Translations under genes and position numbers: made by a program
Assembly (NCBI GenBank): GCA_021812385.1
Contig: JAKANO010000018.1
Location: 1-64,000, forward strand
From: Pseudomonadota bacterium
Lineage (GTDB): Bacteria > Pseudomonadota > Gammaproteobacteria > Burkholderiales > Thiobacteraceae
DNA length: 64,000 bases
Direction: 5' to 3'
In this document: positions 44,807 through 53,267 of the stretch, piece by piece
Position numbering within the stretch: the stretch's first letter is position 1
Layout of the letters: each line of letters starts with the position of its first letter
Notes under the pieces: model-generated
Database searches by the model: none
Told to the model about the DNA's origin: nothing
The model's input: only the letters and a program-made list of their open reading frames with translations

Positions 44807-45686
44807 TCAGCGCCAACGCGGCGCGGCATTGCTGATTGCGATGTTGCTCGTGGTGTTGGGACTCGTAGCGCTGTTGACGCTGCGCGGCGGACATAAGGCG
44901 CCGGAGTTGGAGGCCGAGCGAAAAACCGCGCTGGCCTTGGCGCAGGCGAAGGAGGCGTTGTTGGGGCGGGCGGCGAGCAATCAATCAGGCAGCATTCCTC
45001 GCCCAGGCGTTTTACCTTGCCCGGATACTCATGCGCAGGGAGACCCGAATGAGGGCATCGCAAACACCTCTTGCCTTGCCAATGCAATTGGCCGGTTGCC
45101 CTGGCGGACCTTGGGTTTACCCGACTTGAGAGATGGCGCAAATGAGCGCTTGTGGTACAAGCTTTCTGGCAATTTTCGCAATACCAGTGGCGTCAAGGTG
45201 AATACCAGCACGAACGGGACGTTGATGATCGGCGGGGCGGGGCCGACGTTTGCGGTCATCGTCTTTGCACCCGGTGCGCCGCTATCCGGACAGGTACGAG
45301 ACAGCGCGCATTTCAATGATTTTCTGGCCTACTTGGAAGGGTTTGTCGCGGCGAGCGATACGAATTTCAACAATACGCCAGCACAACCGATCAATGATCG
45401 TTTTATGACCGTTCTGCCCGTTGAAATCAAAAATTGGATTACGCCGCGCGTCGCTGCTGAACTTAGGGATGCCTTGGATGCACCTACACCGCCCACCCCT
45501 TACCCGGATACACTGCCTACCCTGCCAACATGGATTGATAATAATGGTTGGACGCCGTTAATCGCCTATCGGAAAGTATCGGACACTAGTGCCGAGTTGG
45601 ATTTCTCCGTTGGTGGATGTGCCACCGTTTACACTTATGTTTTTAGTGCAGGTGCTACGGGCCTTAAACGACTGGGCAAGTGTTGA
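44769..45686 (+). CDS. prepilin-like / PilX-type protein of the msh cluster
   Basis: A 305-residue protein. The start is ATG 44769, with AAGG upstream; it overlaps mshK by 38 bases. An N-terminal Gln-Arg-Gly segment (SSQRQRGAALLIAMLLVVLG) resembles the prepilin-like helix of PilX/MshP proteins, though the usual Gly-Phe-x-x-x-Glu cleavage motif is replaced by GAALLIA. The rest contains an RPGVLPCPDTHAQGDPNEG block followed by GRLPWRTLGLPDL, and a Cys-containing C-terminus. It is the only pilin-like gene in the cluster. Its exact role (minor pseudopilin or adhesin-like tip) is unknown. Confidence 0.55.
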   Translation: MTTPKTTTRPRSSQRQRGAALLIAMLLVVLGLVALLTLRGGHKAPELEAERKTALALAQAKEALLGRAASNQSGSIPRPGVLPCPDTHAQGDPNEGIANTSCLANAIGRLPWRTLGLPDLRDGANERLWYKLSGNFRNTSGVKVNTSTNGTLMIGGAGPTFAVIVFAPGAPLSGQVRDSAHFNDFLAYLEGFVAASDTNFNNTPAQPINDRFMTVLPVEIKNWITPRVAAELRDALDAPTPPTPYPDTLPTLPTWIDNNGWTPLIAYRKVSDTSAELDFSVGGCATVYTYVFSAGATGLKRLGKC

Positions 45687-45752
45687 TGCAAGCGTAGGAT
45701 AGCCTGAGCGCAACGATAGCCAGCGTTTTTTCATCGAGGAGCGACCTCGGAT

Positions 45753-45775
45753 TCCTTGGTGTCTTTGGCGGTGAA
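45753..45775. repeat. single arm of a CGCCAAG-type element
   Basis: TCCTTGGTGTCTTTGGCGGTG matches the right arm of the CGCCAAG-type elements (as at 51664-51701), but no left arm is seen. It directly abuts the higB relic, whose recognisable coding text starts about ten bases further on. Confidence 0.7.
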
Positions 45776-45783
45776 AAATTATC

Positions 45784-45864
45784 CACAGCAACGACCAATA
45801 GCGGGTGTGCTTTCGCTTCGAGAATGGTCATGCTTTCGATGTCGAGATCGTCGATTACCACTGA
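45784..45864 (+). pseudogene. higB: decayed higB toxin C-terminus
   Basis: In one frame the bases 45841-45864 read VEIVDYH then TGA, and upstream RVCFRFENGHAFD is preceded by Asn-Asp-Gln and a TAG at 45799-45801 exactly where HigB/RelE-type toxins have a Trp or Tyr (NDQWR-CF). This matches the end of HigB toxins next to HigA antitoxins. Upstream, the frame is broken by a TGA at 45772 and by a repeat arm (45753-45775), so only about 27 codons remain and the toxin cannot be active. The higA start follows 12 bases after the relic's stop. Confidence 0.7.
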
Positions 45865-45876
45865 ACGGAGATTACG

Positions 45877-46185
45877 ATGAAGATTGTCAATGGAATGCGC
45901 CCGATTCATCCGGGTGAAGTTTTGCGGGAGGAGTTCATGATCCCGCTCGGACTTTCCGCCAACGCACTGGCGATGGCCTTGCGCGTGCCGACCCCGCGCA
46001 TCAACGATATTGCACGCGAGCGCCGGGCGGTTACTGCGGATACGGCCTTGCGTTTGGCGCGCTACTTTGGCACGAGTGCGGAGTTCTGGCTAGGCTTGCA
46101 GTCCGACTTCGACATGAAGACCACTCTGACCGAGATCGGGGCACGTATCGAGCAAGACATCACGCCAATGTCGCAGGCGGCATAA
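45877..46185 (+). CDS. higA: HigA-family antitoxin (orphan)
   Basis: A 102-residue helix-turn-helix protein of the HigA/VapI group. MRPIHPGEVLREEFMIPLGL is the usual opening; the HTH core is SANALAMALRVPTPRINDIAR; TSAEFWLGLQSDFDM follows. It is a complete antitoxin, but its partner is only a relic directly upstream. The preserved antitoxin may now serve as a plain DNA-binding regulator or protect against a related toxin elsewhere. GGAG upstream supports ATG 45877. Confidence 0.88.
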   Translation: MKIVNGMRPIHPGEVLREEFMIPLGLSANALAMALRVPTPRINDIARERRAVTADTALRLARYFGTSAEFWLGLQSDFDMKTTLTEIGARIEQDITPMSQAA

Positions 46186-46221
46186 TTTTGTAGCTGCCTG
46201 CGCCCCACCTCGATTCCTACG

Positions 46222-47142
46222 TTAGCGCAACAACACCGGCTGTATATTTGTCAGCCGTTGCAATTGCAATGCTGCATCACTTGCTTCCCCACTCGATTTA
46301 TACGGCCCAGCGCGCAGCCGGTACAAGCCTTCCACCGCTTGAATGCGCACGCTTTCGCTTAATGCGCCAAGTTCTGTTTTTAATTTTGCCAATAACTGTT
46401 CGGCGTTGGCTTGTACGCTGAATGCGCCAAGCTGTAGCCAATAGCCCTCGTTGCTCGGCGCGGCTAGGGATTGCGGTTTTTCAACGGCGGCTGTGACAGT
46501 GGTCGGGGTTGCGGCGATGGCTGGTGCGGCGGTCGGCGACCATTGCGCCGGGTCGATGCTTTCGACTTCGACCAAGCCGCTGCCATTTTGCACGATGCCG
46601 AGCTTATAGGCGGCGGTATAGGACAGGTCTATCACGCGGTCGGCATGGAACGGCCCGCGGTCGTTGATGCGCACGATCACCGATTTGCCGTTTTTGACGT
46701 TGGTCACGCGCACGTAGCTGGGGATGGGCAGGGTGGGGTGCGCCGCGGTCATGCCGTACATGTCATAGGGCTCGCCGCTGGAGGTGCGCTGGCCGTGAAA
46801 TTTTTTACCGTACCAGGAGGCGATGCCGCGTGCCTGATAAGGCTTGCCGCTGGTATCGGGCACATAGGTCTGGCCCAAGGCCACATAAGGCCGGTTGGCG
46901 AATTTTTGCAGCGGCTCGACTTTGGGCTCGGCATCGGGGATGGCTTCCAGATTCGGCGGTGGGTTGGCCCCCGGCCCATCGTCCTGGTAATAGCCGCCGG
47001 GCCGGGTGCTCGCGGGCGCGGCCGGTTTCTCGATTCTTGCCGGGGCTTCGGCGCGCACGGCTGGCCGAGGCGCGGAAGCGCACCCCGCCAACAAAGCCAT
47101 CACAATGACGCCTGACGCCTGACGCCTGATGCCTGTTCTCAT
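46222..47142 (-). CDS. rlpA: RlpA-family septal-ring lipoprotein (DPBB + SPOR)
   Basis: A 306-residue outer-membrane lipoprotein. The N-terminus ends in a lipobox (VMALLAGC, Cys about residue 21). The double-psi barrel domain (about 100-190) has IASWYGKKFHGQRTSSGEPYD and MTAAHPTLPIPSYV, with the acid and His residues of lytic RlpA enzymes. A SPOR domain (about 235-305; YWLQLGAFSVQANAEQLLAKL) binds denuded glycan at the septum. The ATG at 47142 overlaps the rodA stop (ATGA). The codons for residues 4-13 consist of GGCGTCA heptamers, so a change of copy number would shift the frame. Confidence 0.9.
   Translation of the reverse strand: MRTGIRRQASGVIVMALLAGCASAPRPAVRAEAPARIEKPAAPASTRPGGYYQDDGPGANPPPNLEAIPDAEPKVEPLQKFANRPYVALGQTYVPDTSGKPYQARGIASWYGKKFHGQRTSSGEPYDMYGMTAAHPTLPIPSYVRVTNVKNGKSVIVRINDRGPFHADRVIDLSYTAAYKLGIVQNGSGLVEVESIDPAQWSPTAAPAIAATPTTVTAAVEKPQSLAAPSNEGYWLQLGAFSVQANAEQLLAKLKTELGALSESVRIQAVEGLYRLRAGPYKSSGEASDAALQLQRLTNIQPVLLR
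47106..47133. repeat. GGCGTCA heptamer tandem (4 copies) inside the rlpA signal-peptide codons
   Basis: TGACGCC three times and TGATGCC once in direct tandem on the plus strand. It lies within the first 13 codons of rlpA. The same heptamer occurs 5' of hisH (20812-20832). Seven is not a multiple of three, so gain or loss of one unit disrupts the frame. Confidence 0.9.
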
Positions 47143-48233
47143 TGCTTCACCAATCTGCGATGCGTAGCCACGCCCATCAGGATACCGAAGCCCAACAGCA
47201 TCGTCACTAGCGAGGTGCCGCCAAAACTAATCAGCGGCAGGGGCACGCCGACCACCGGCAAGATGCCGGATACCATGCCCATATTCACGAAGGCATAGGT
47301 GCCGAAGGTCAAGGTGATGCTGCCGGCAATCAGGCGCGTGAACATGGTGGTGGCGTGGCTGGTGATATACAGCCCGCGCGCGATGATCAGGAGATACAAA
47401 ACCAACAGCACCAAAATGCCGGCCAGGCCGAATTCCTCGCCCAATACCGCAAAAATGAAATCGGTATGCCGTTCCGGCAAGAAATCCAAATGCGCTTGCG
47501 TACCGTTGAGCCAACCCTTGCCAAAAATGCCGCCGGAACCGAGCGCGATCATGGATTGTATGGTGTGATAGCCGGAACCCAGCGGGTCTTGCGTCGGATC
47601 CAGCAGCGTCATGATGCGCTGCTGCTGGTAATCGTGCATCAATGACCAGGCCACCGGCGCGAAGGCCGCTGCGGATATAGCCAAGCCCAAGATCACTTTC
47701 CAGCCGATGCCGGCCAGGAATAACACATAAAAACCCGAGGCGGCGATTAACAGCGCGGTGCCCAAGTCCGGCTGCTTGGCGATGAGCATGACCGGCAGCA
47801 GCAGCAAAATCGCGGCAACGGCGAAGTCGGAAAGTCGCATGGAGCGTTCGCGCTTTTCGAAATACCAGGCCAGCATCAAGGGCACGGCGATTTTCATGAG
47901 TTCGGAGGGCTGGATGCGCGCAACGCCGACATGCAGCCAGCGCCGTGCGCCATGGCTGACTTCGCCGAACAATGCCACGCCCAGCAATAGCAGCAATCCC
48001 AACACATAACTCGGCCAGGCGATGCGCATCAGATGTTGCGGCGGCAGATTCGCCAAGGCCCACATCAACACCAGCGCCACCAGCATGCTGATGAATTGAC
48101 TCAGCACGCGATCGAAGCTTTGTCCGGATGCGCTATACAGGATGATCTGTCCGAACAGCATGGTTGCCGCCAAGGACGCCAGCAAAAAGCCGTCGATATG
48201 CAGCGTAAAGCGCAGCCAAAGTCGTCTAATCAT
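47139..48233 (-). CDS. rodA: rod-shape SEDS peptidoglycan glycosyltransferase RodA
   Basis: A 364-residue polytopic SEDS polymerase working with PBP2 in cell elongation. About ten membrane helices are evident. Family blocks are GHGARRW-like SHGARRWLHVGVARIQPSE, KQPDLGTALLIAASG and the C-terminal GVPLPLISFGGTSLVTMLLGFG in pieces. It overlaps mrdA by 8 bases and rlpA by 4 bases, giving a tightly packed mreBCD-mrdA-rodA-rlpA order. Confidence 0.96.
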   Translation of the reverse strand: MIRRLWLRFTLHIDGFLLASLAATMLFGQIILYSASGQSFDRVLSQFISMLVALVLMWALANLPPQHLMRIAWPSYVLGLLLLLGVALFGEVSHGARRWLHVGVARIQPSELMKIAVPLMLAWYFEKRERSMRLSDFAVAAILLLLPVMLIAKQPDLGTALLIAASGFYVLFLAGIGWKVILGLAISAAAFAPVAWSLMHDYQQQRIMTLLDPTQDPLGSGYHTIQSMIALGSGGIFGKGWLNGTQAHLDFLPERHTDFIFAVLGEEFGLAGILVLLVLYLLIIARGLYITSHATTMFTRLIAGSITLTFGTYAFVNMGMVSGILPVVGVPLPLISFGGTSLVTMLLGFGILMGVATHRRLVKQ

Positions 48234-50127
48234 GTTCGGCCTCTTCTGGCTCCGGAGTGGTGGCGGCGCTCACGGGTAATTTTCCGAGCAAGTAATAATC
48301 GAACATGGCGCGCGCGATCGGCGCTGCGGTCGTTCCGCCGTGGCCGCCGTTTTCAACCAGAATCGCGATGGCGATAGTGGGGTTTTCCGCCGGCGCATAG
48401 GCGATGAATACGGCGTGGTCGCGGTTGCGCTCGGCCACTTGGCTTTCCACGTATTTTTCGCCCTGTTTGATCGTCACGACTTGCGCGGTTCCGGTCTTGC
48501 CGGCGATGGTATAGGAAGCCCCGGCAGAAGCGCGGCTGGCGGTGCCGCCGGGGCGGGTGACATCAATCATGGCGTCGCGCACCAGCGCCAGATTTTCCGG
48601 CTTGATGGGGAGGGTGGCGGCGATTTGCGGCGCAATCGGCGTCACCACCCCGCTCTTCGAGTTTTGGATTTGCCGCACCAAATGCGGCTGCATTTTTATC
48701 CCCTGGTTGGCCAAGGTTGCGGTCGCCACGGCGAGCTGCAAGGGTGTTACCAAGTTATAGCCTTGGCCGATGCCGACGCTCACGGTATCGCCGGCAAACC
48801 ATTTCTGCTTGAAACGCTTCATCTTCGACGCCTGCGATGGCAACAAGCCGCTGCGTTCACCCTCGATATCGATCCCGGTCTTTTTGCCGAAGCCAAAGTT
48901 GCTCAGGAAATTGAAAATATTGTCGATGCCCAGATCCACCGCCAGCCCATAGTAATAAGTGTCGCAGGAAATCACGATGGACTTGTGCAAGTCGACGAGT
49001 CCATGGCCGCCGGCTTTCCAGTCGCGATAGTGATGGCTCGAGCCGGGCAGCATATAAAATCCCGGGTCGTTGATGGTGTAGCTCGGGGTGCGCTTATTCA
49101 ATTCTAAACCGGCCAGCGCCATGAAAGGCTTGATGGTTGAGCCGGGCGGATACTCCCCGTGCATGGGGCGGTTGAGCAGGGGTTTGTCGGGCGAATTTTT
49201 CAACAGCTCCCAATTTTGCGTATCGATGCCATCGACGAATAAATTGGTGTCGAAACCCGGTTTGGAAACATAAGCCAATACGCCGCCGGTTTTGGGGTCG
49301 ATGGCAACCAAGGCGCCGCGAAACTTGCCGAAAGTCTGCTCCGCGACTTGTTGCAGCTTCAAATCCAGATACAGCGTGAGATTGTTGCCGGAAGTGGGCG
49401 GGGTGCGCGATAGGGTGCGCACAGCGCGACCGCCGGCATCCGTCTCGACTTCTTCAAAGCCGGTCGTGCCGTGCAATTCATTTTCATAGCTCTGCTCCAA
49501 GCCGGCGCGGCCCATGTAATTGGTGCCGCGATAATTGGCGAAATTGCCGTCCTCTTCCAATTGGTCCAAATCGGCATCGTTGATACGGCCGATATAGCCC
49601 ACCACATGCGAGGTAATCTCCCCTTGCGGATAATGCCGAAATAGCCGCGCTTTGATCTCAACGCCGGCGAAACGGTAGCGATTGGCGGAGAAACGCGCGA
49701 TTTCGACATCGTTTAAGCGGGTGCGAATCGGCAGGCTTTCAAAGTTCCGGCTTTCTTCCAACAGCTTTTTGAAACGCTTGCGGTCTTTCTCTGTAATCTC
49801 GACCAAGGTGCTGAGTTCGTTGATGGTCTGCCCTAGGTTTTTGATTTTGCTCGGGGTGATTTCCAGGGTGAAAGCCGTATAGTTGTGGGCCAAGGCCACG
49901 CCATTGCGATCTAAAATCAAGCCGCGATTTGGGACAATCGGCACAATCGAGATGCGATTTTGTTCAGCCAGGGTTTGGTAATGCTCATGTTGAAAAATTT
50001 GCAAATAAGCAAAGCGCGCCGCCAGCAGCATAAACAAAAACAGCGCAATGCTGCCGGCGACGGTGAGTCGCATGCGAAAGTAGTATAAGTCGCGTTGGTG
50101 ATTGCGCAGTTCGGGGCGGCGTGTCAC
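48226..50127 (-). CDS. mrdA: penicillin-binding protein 2 (transpeptidase)
   Basis: A 633-residue class B PBP that crosslinks peptidoglycan in the elongasome. A single N-terminal membrane helix (about 20-42; IALFLFMLLAARFAYLQ) precedes the non-penicillin-binding domain and the transpeptidase domain with the active-site Ser in PPGSTIKPFMA, the second motif around SCDTY, and KTG in AGKTGTAQ. A short acidic tail follows. ATG 50127 overlaps the mreD stop by 4 bases. Confidence 0.96.
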   Translation of the reverse strand: MTRRPELRNHQRDLYYFRMRLTVAGSIALFLFMLLAARFAYLQIFQHEHYQTLAEQNRISIVPIVPNRGLILDRNGVALAHNYTAFTLEITPSKIKNLGQTINELSTLVEITEKDRKRFKKLLEESRNFESLPIRTRLNDVEIARFSANRYRFAGVEIKARLFRHYPQGEITSHVVGYIGRINDADLDQLEEDGNFANYRGTNYMGRAGLEQSYENELHGTTGFEEVETDAGGRAVRTLSRTPPTSGNNLTLYLDLKLQQVAEQTFGKFRGALVAIDPKTGGVLAYVSKPGFDTNLFVDGIDTQNWELLKNSPDKPLLNRPMHGEYPPGSTIKPFMALAGLELNKRTPSYTINDPGFYMLPGSSHHYRDWKAGGHGLVDLHKSIVISCDTYYYGLAVDLGIDNIFNFLSNFGFGKKTGIDIEGERSGLLPSQASKMKRFKQKWFAGDTVSVGIGQGYNLVTPLQLAVATATLANQGIKMQPHLVRQIQNSKSGVVTPIAPQIAATLPIKPENLALVRDAMIDVTRPGGTASRASAGASYTIAGKTGTAQVVTIKQGEKYVESQVAERNRDHAVFIAYAPAENPTIAIAILVENGGHGGTTAAPIARAMFDYYLLGKLPVSAATTPEPEEAEHD

Positions 50128-50657
50128 TTCTTAACGAGATTCGTAAATGTATCGTCGGTACGGGATTTGCGGTGTTGCGACAAGCGCAGCAGGATAGATA
50201 AGGTGGGCCAGAGCACGGCGCCGATGACGCTACTGGCGAAATACAGCGGCCCGGGAAACGCCGCGCCAAAGGCCAAACGCGTCACCAGCATAATCACTAA
50301 GGAAATCAACAGAAACCCAAAAACGTAAAGCGCTTGCTGCCAGAAGCTGAACATTTGAATCCGCGGACGCAGAATTTGCGCCATGAAAATCATCAGGGTA
50401 TAGGCCAGCGCATGCTGGCCAAAGAGCACGCCGTCAGCGATATCCATGAGCAGGCCGAGAAACCAGGCGGCGCCCAGGCCAACTTCGCGCGGTTGATGAA
50501 TGGCCCAATACACCAGCAGCAAAGCAATACAATCCGGCCACAGCAATTTGGCCAAGCCGTTCCAGGGCAGCAAGTTGAGCAGCAGGCCGATCAGCAGTGT
50601 GAAGAGTATGAAACGCCCGGAGGCGGGGCGGGTAAGGGTGGGTTTAGCGTTTGCCAT
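50124..50657 (-). CDS. mreD: rod-shape-determining membrane protein MreD
   Basis: A 177-residue integral membrane protein with about five helices. Recognisable MreD features are the N-terminal LPWNGLAKLLWPDCIALLLVYW and the GAAWFLGLLMDIADGVLFGQHAL block. It links MreC to the elongasome. It overlaps mreC by 14 bases. Confidence 0.92.
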   Translation of the reverse strand: MANAKPTLTRPASGRFILFTLLIGLLLNLLPWNGLAKLLWPDCIALLLVYWAIHQPREVGLGAAWFLGLLMDIADGVLFGQHALAYTLMIFMAQILRPRIQMFSFWQQALYVFGFLLISLVIMLVTRLAFGAAFPGPLYFASSVIGAVLWPTLSILLRLSQHRKSRTDDTFTNLVKK

Positions 50658-51540
50658 GATCCACCTGGGCGGGTTGTTTTTGCGGCGCTGCTTCCATTTG
50701 CGGCGGATTGGGCGCGCTCAGAATCAAGATTTGCCGCTGGCGATCGGGTCCGGCGGAAGGCGTACAGGAAACCTTTGCAAATAAATAGGCGGCATTGCGT
50801 TCGACCTTGCTCACCACCGCGACCGGTAAGCCGGGCGGATAAATGCCGTCGATGCCGGAAGTCACCAGTTGATCGCCCGGCTGCAAATCGGCGCTGAACG
50901 ACATGAAGGGCATGTCCAACGTACCCGCTTCGCCATTGCCAAAAACCACGGCGCGCAATCCATTGCGCACATTTTGCACCGGCACCGCCTGATCTTTATC
51001 GGTGATCAAGGTCACCTCGCTCACGGCCGGGCTCACGCGCGTGACTTGCCCGATCACGCCGATTTGATCGGCGACCACTTGGCCCGGTTGCACGCCCTGC
51101 AAGCTGCCGCGGTCGACGATGATTTTGCGCGAAAAGGGATCGCGTCCCGAATACAAGATTTCCGCCAAGGTGGTGCGCTGCGCATAGCGCGTTTTTGCGT
51201 CCAGCAAATGCCGCAAGTGCGCGTTCTCAGCTTGCAAGTCCTGGTATTGCAACATCTTCCCCGCCAGCATGAGTTGCTGTTCCTTCAGGTCGGCATTCTC
51301 GCTTTTCATTCGGCCTTGGGCGACGAAAAAATCGCCCACCTTGGCGGAGAGGCGCACCGGCGCATTCATGGCATGTTGCAAGGGATTGATGACGATGGCG
51401 AGCGCATTGCGCAGCGTGTTCAGGTAATGGAAGTGGCCGTCCGCCACCATCAAGAACAGCGCCAGCCCGGAAAAAATCGCCAGCCGCAGCGTTGGCGCCA
51501 GGCCGCGCTTGAAAAACGGAGGTGGTGAAGTATCAATCAA
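50644..51540 (-). CDS. mreC: rod-shape-determining protein MreC
   Basis: A 298-residue bitopic periplasmic protein. One N-terminal helix (about 14-34) is followed by a coiled coil (about 70-115; RMKSENADLKEQQLMLAGKM) and paired beta-barrel domains with SGRDPFSRKIIVDRGSLQGV and PGDQLVTSGIDGIYPPGLPV. It activates PBP2. The C-terminus is Pro/Gln rich. It is separated from mreB by a repeat-filled gap of 220 bases. Confidence 0.95.
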   Translation of the reverse strand: MIDTSPPPFFKRGLAPTLRLAIFSGLALFLMVADGHFHYLNTLRNALAIVINPLQHAMNAPVRLSAKVGDFFVAQGRMKSENADLKEQQLMLAGKMLQYQDLQAENAHLRHLLDAKTRYAQRTTLAEILYSGRDPFSRKIIVDRGSLQGVQPGQVVADQIGVIGQVTRVSPAVSEVTLITDKDQAVPVQNVRNGLRAVVFGNGEAGTLDMPFMSFSADLQPGDQLVTSGIDGIYPPGLPVAVVSKVERNAAYLFAKVSCTPSAGPDRQRQILILSAPNPPQMEAAPQKQPAQVDHGKR

Positions 51541-51571
51541 GCTAACTACTTAATCCAAAAAAAGGGATTCA

Positions 51572-51701
51572 AACCGCCAAGTCGCCAAGTTCGCCAAGAA
51601 AAAACAAATCGTTTTGAATTTTCTAAGTTCACCCAATTGGTGACACGTATGACTTCGCCAGAACCTTGGTGTGCCTTGGCGCTCTTGGCGTCTTGGCGGT
51701 T
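51572..51701. repeat. CGCCAAG-type inverted repeat between mreB and mreC
   Basis: The left arm AACCGCCAAGTCGCCAAGT (from 51572) has three words; the right arm (51664-51701) has four complementary words, the last two reading CTTGGCGTCTTGGCGGTT. The loop holds a GGTGACACG stretch. It occupies most of the 220-base gap between the two genes. Confidence 0.92.
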
Positions 51702-51760
51702 GAAAAAAACCGTTTCTGGGTTAATGCCGCGAGCAGTTCAACCCGCTTTGGTTAAATCTA

Positions 51761-52843
<1,083 letters not shown>

Positions 52844-52845
52844 TT

Positions 52846-52874
52846 ATGATACCCTATAACGCTTATTTAGTTAA
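52846..52874 (-). promoter_or_regulatory. candidate sigma-70 promoter of mreB
   Basis: On the minus strand TTAACT (52874-52869) and TATCAT (52851-52846) are separated by exactly 17 bases, giving a plausible -35/-10 pair. The mreB start is about 35 bases downstream of the expected initiation point. The same segment lies upstream of gatC on the other strand and contains a long A/T-rich inverted pair (TAAATAAG / CTTATTTA). Confidence 0.5.
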
Positions 52875-52892
52875 CGCGTTCAGGTGAATTAC

Positions 52893-53180
52893 ATGTCATT
52901 GACCGAAGCCGATGTGAAGCGCATGGCGCATCTCGCCCGGATCGAAATTGCGCAGCAAGAAGTCGCGTCGATGCTGGCCCAGCTTTCCAACATCATGGGT
53001 TTGGTGGAGCAAATGCAGGCGGTCGATACCGAAGGCGTCGCGCCCATGGCGCATGCCCAGGATCTTTCCTTGCGGCTACGCGAGGATCGCGTCACCGAAA
53101 CCGACCAGCACGAAGCGTTTCAAGCCATCGCACCCGAAGTGGAAGCTGGCTTGTATCTCGTACCCAAAGTAATCGAATAA
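52893..53180 (+). CDS. gatC: Asp/Glu-tRNA amidotransferase subunit C
   Basis: A 95-residue small subunit of GatCAB, which converts Glu-tRNA(Gln) and Asp-tRNA(Asn) to the amidated forms. ATG 52893 ([19 protein letters not shown]) fits the family start, with AGGTG upstream; an in-frame GTG 9 bases earlier is less likely. The helical N-terminus and the [12 protein letters not shown] region are typical. It diverges from mreB with 88 bases between starts. Confidence 0.94.
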   Translation: MSLTEADVKRMAHLARIEIAQQEVASMLAQLSNIMGLVEQMQAVDTEGVAPMAHAQDLSLRLREDRVTETDQHEAFQAIAPEVEAGLYLVPKVIE

Positions 53181-53183
53181 ATT

Positions 53184-53260
53184 AGGAAGCAGGTAGCGGG
53201 AAGCAGTGAGCGGTTAAAAAGGCGGCCCTACCGCTCCCCGCTTACCGCTTCCTGCTCACA
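53184..53260. repeat. inverted repeat between gatC and gatA
   Basis: The left arm AGGAAGCAGGTAGCGGGAAG (from 53184) and the right arm ending GCTTACCGCTTCCTGCTCAC (to 53260) are approximate complements made of GAAGC / AGCGG words. It fills most of the 87-base gap between the two genes. Confidence 0.8.
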
Positions 53261-53267
53261 AACACTT

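Noticed and set aside
45664..45909. Minus-strand open frame of 81 codons opposite the higB relic
   Set aside because: Runs through the repeat arm and the relic, has no recognisable domain and overlaps the higA start.
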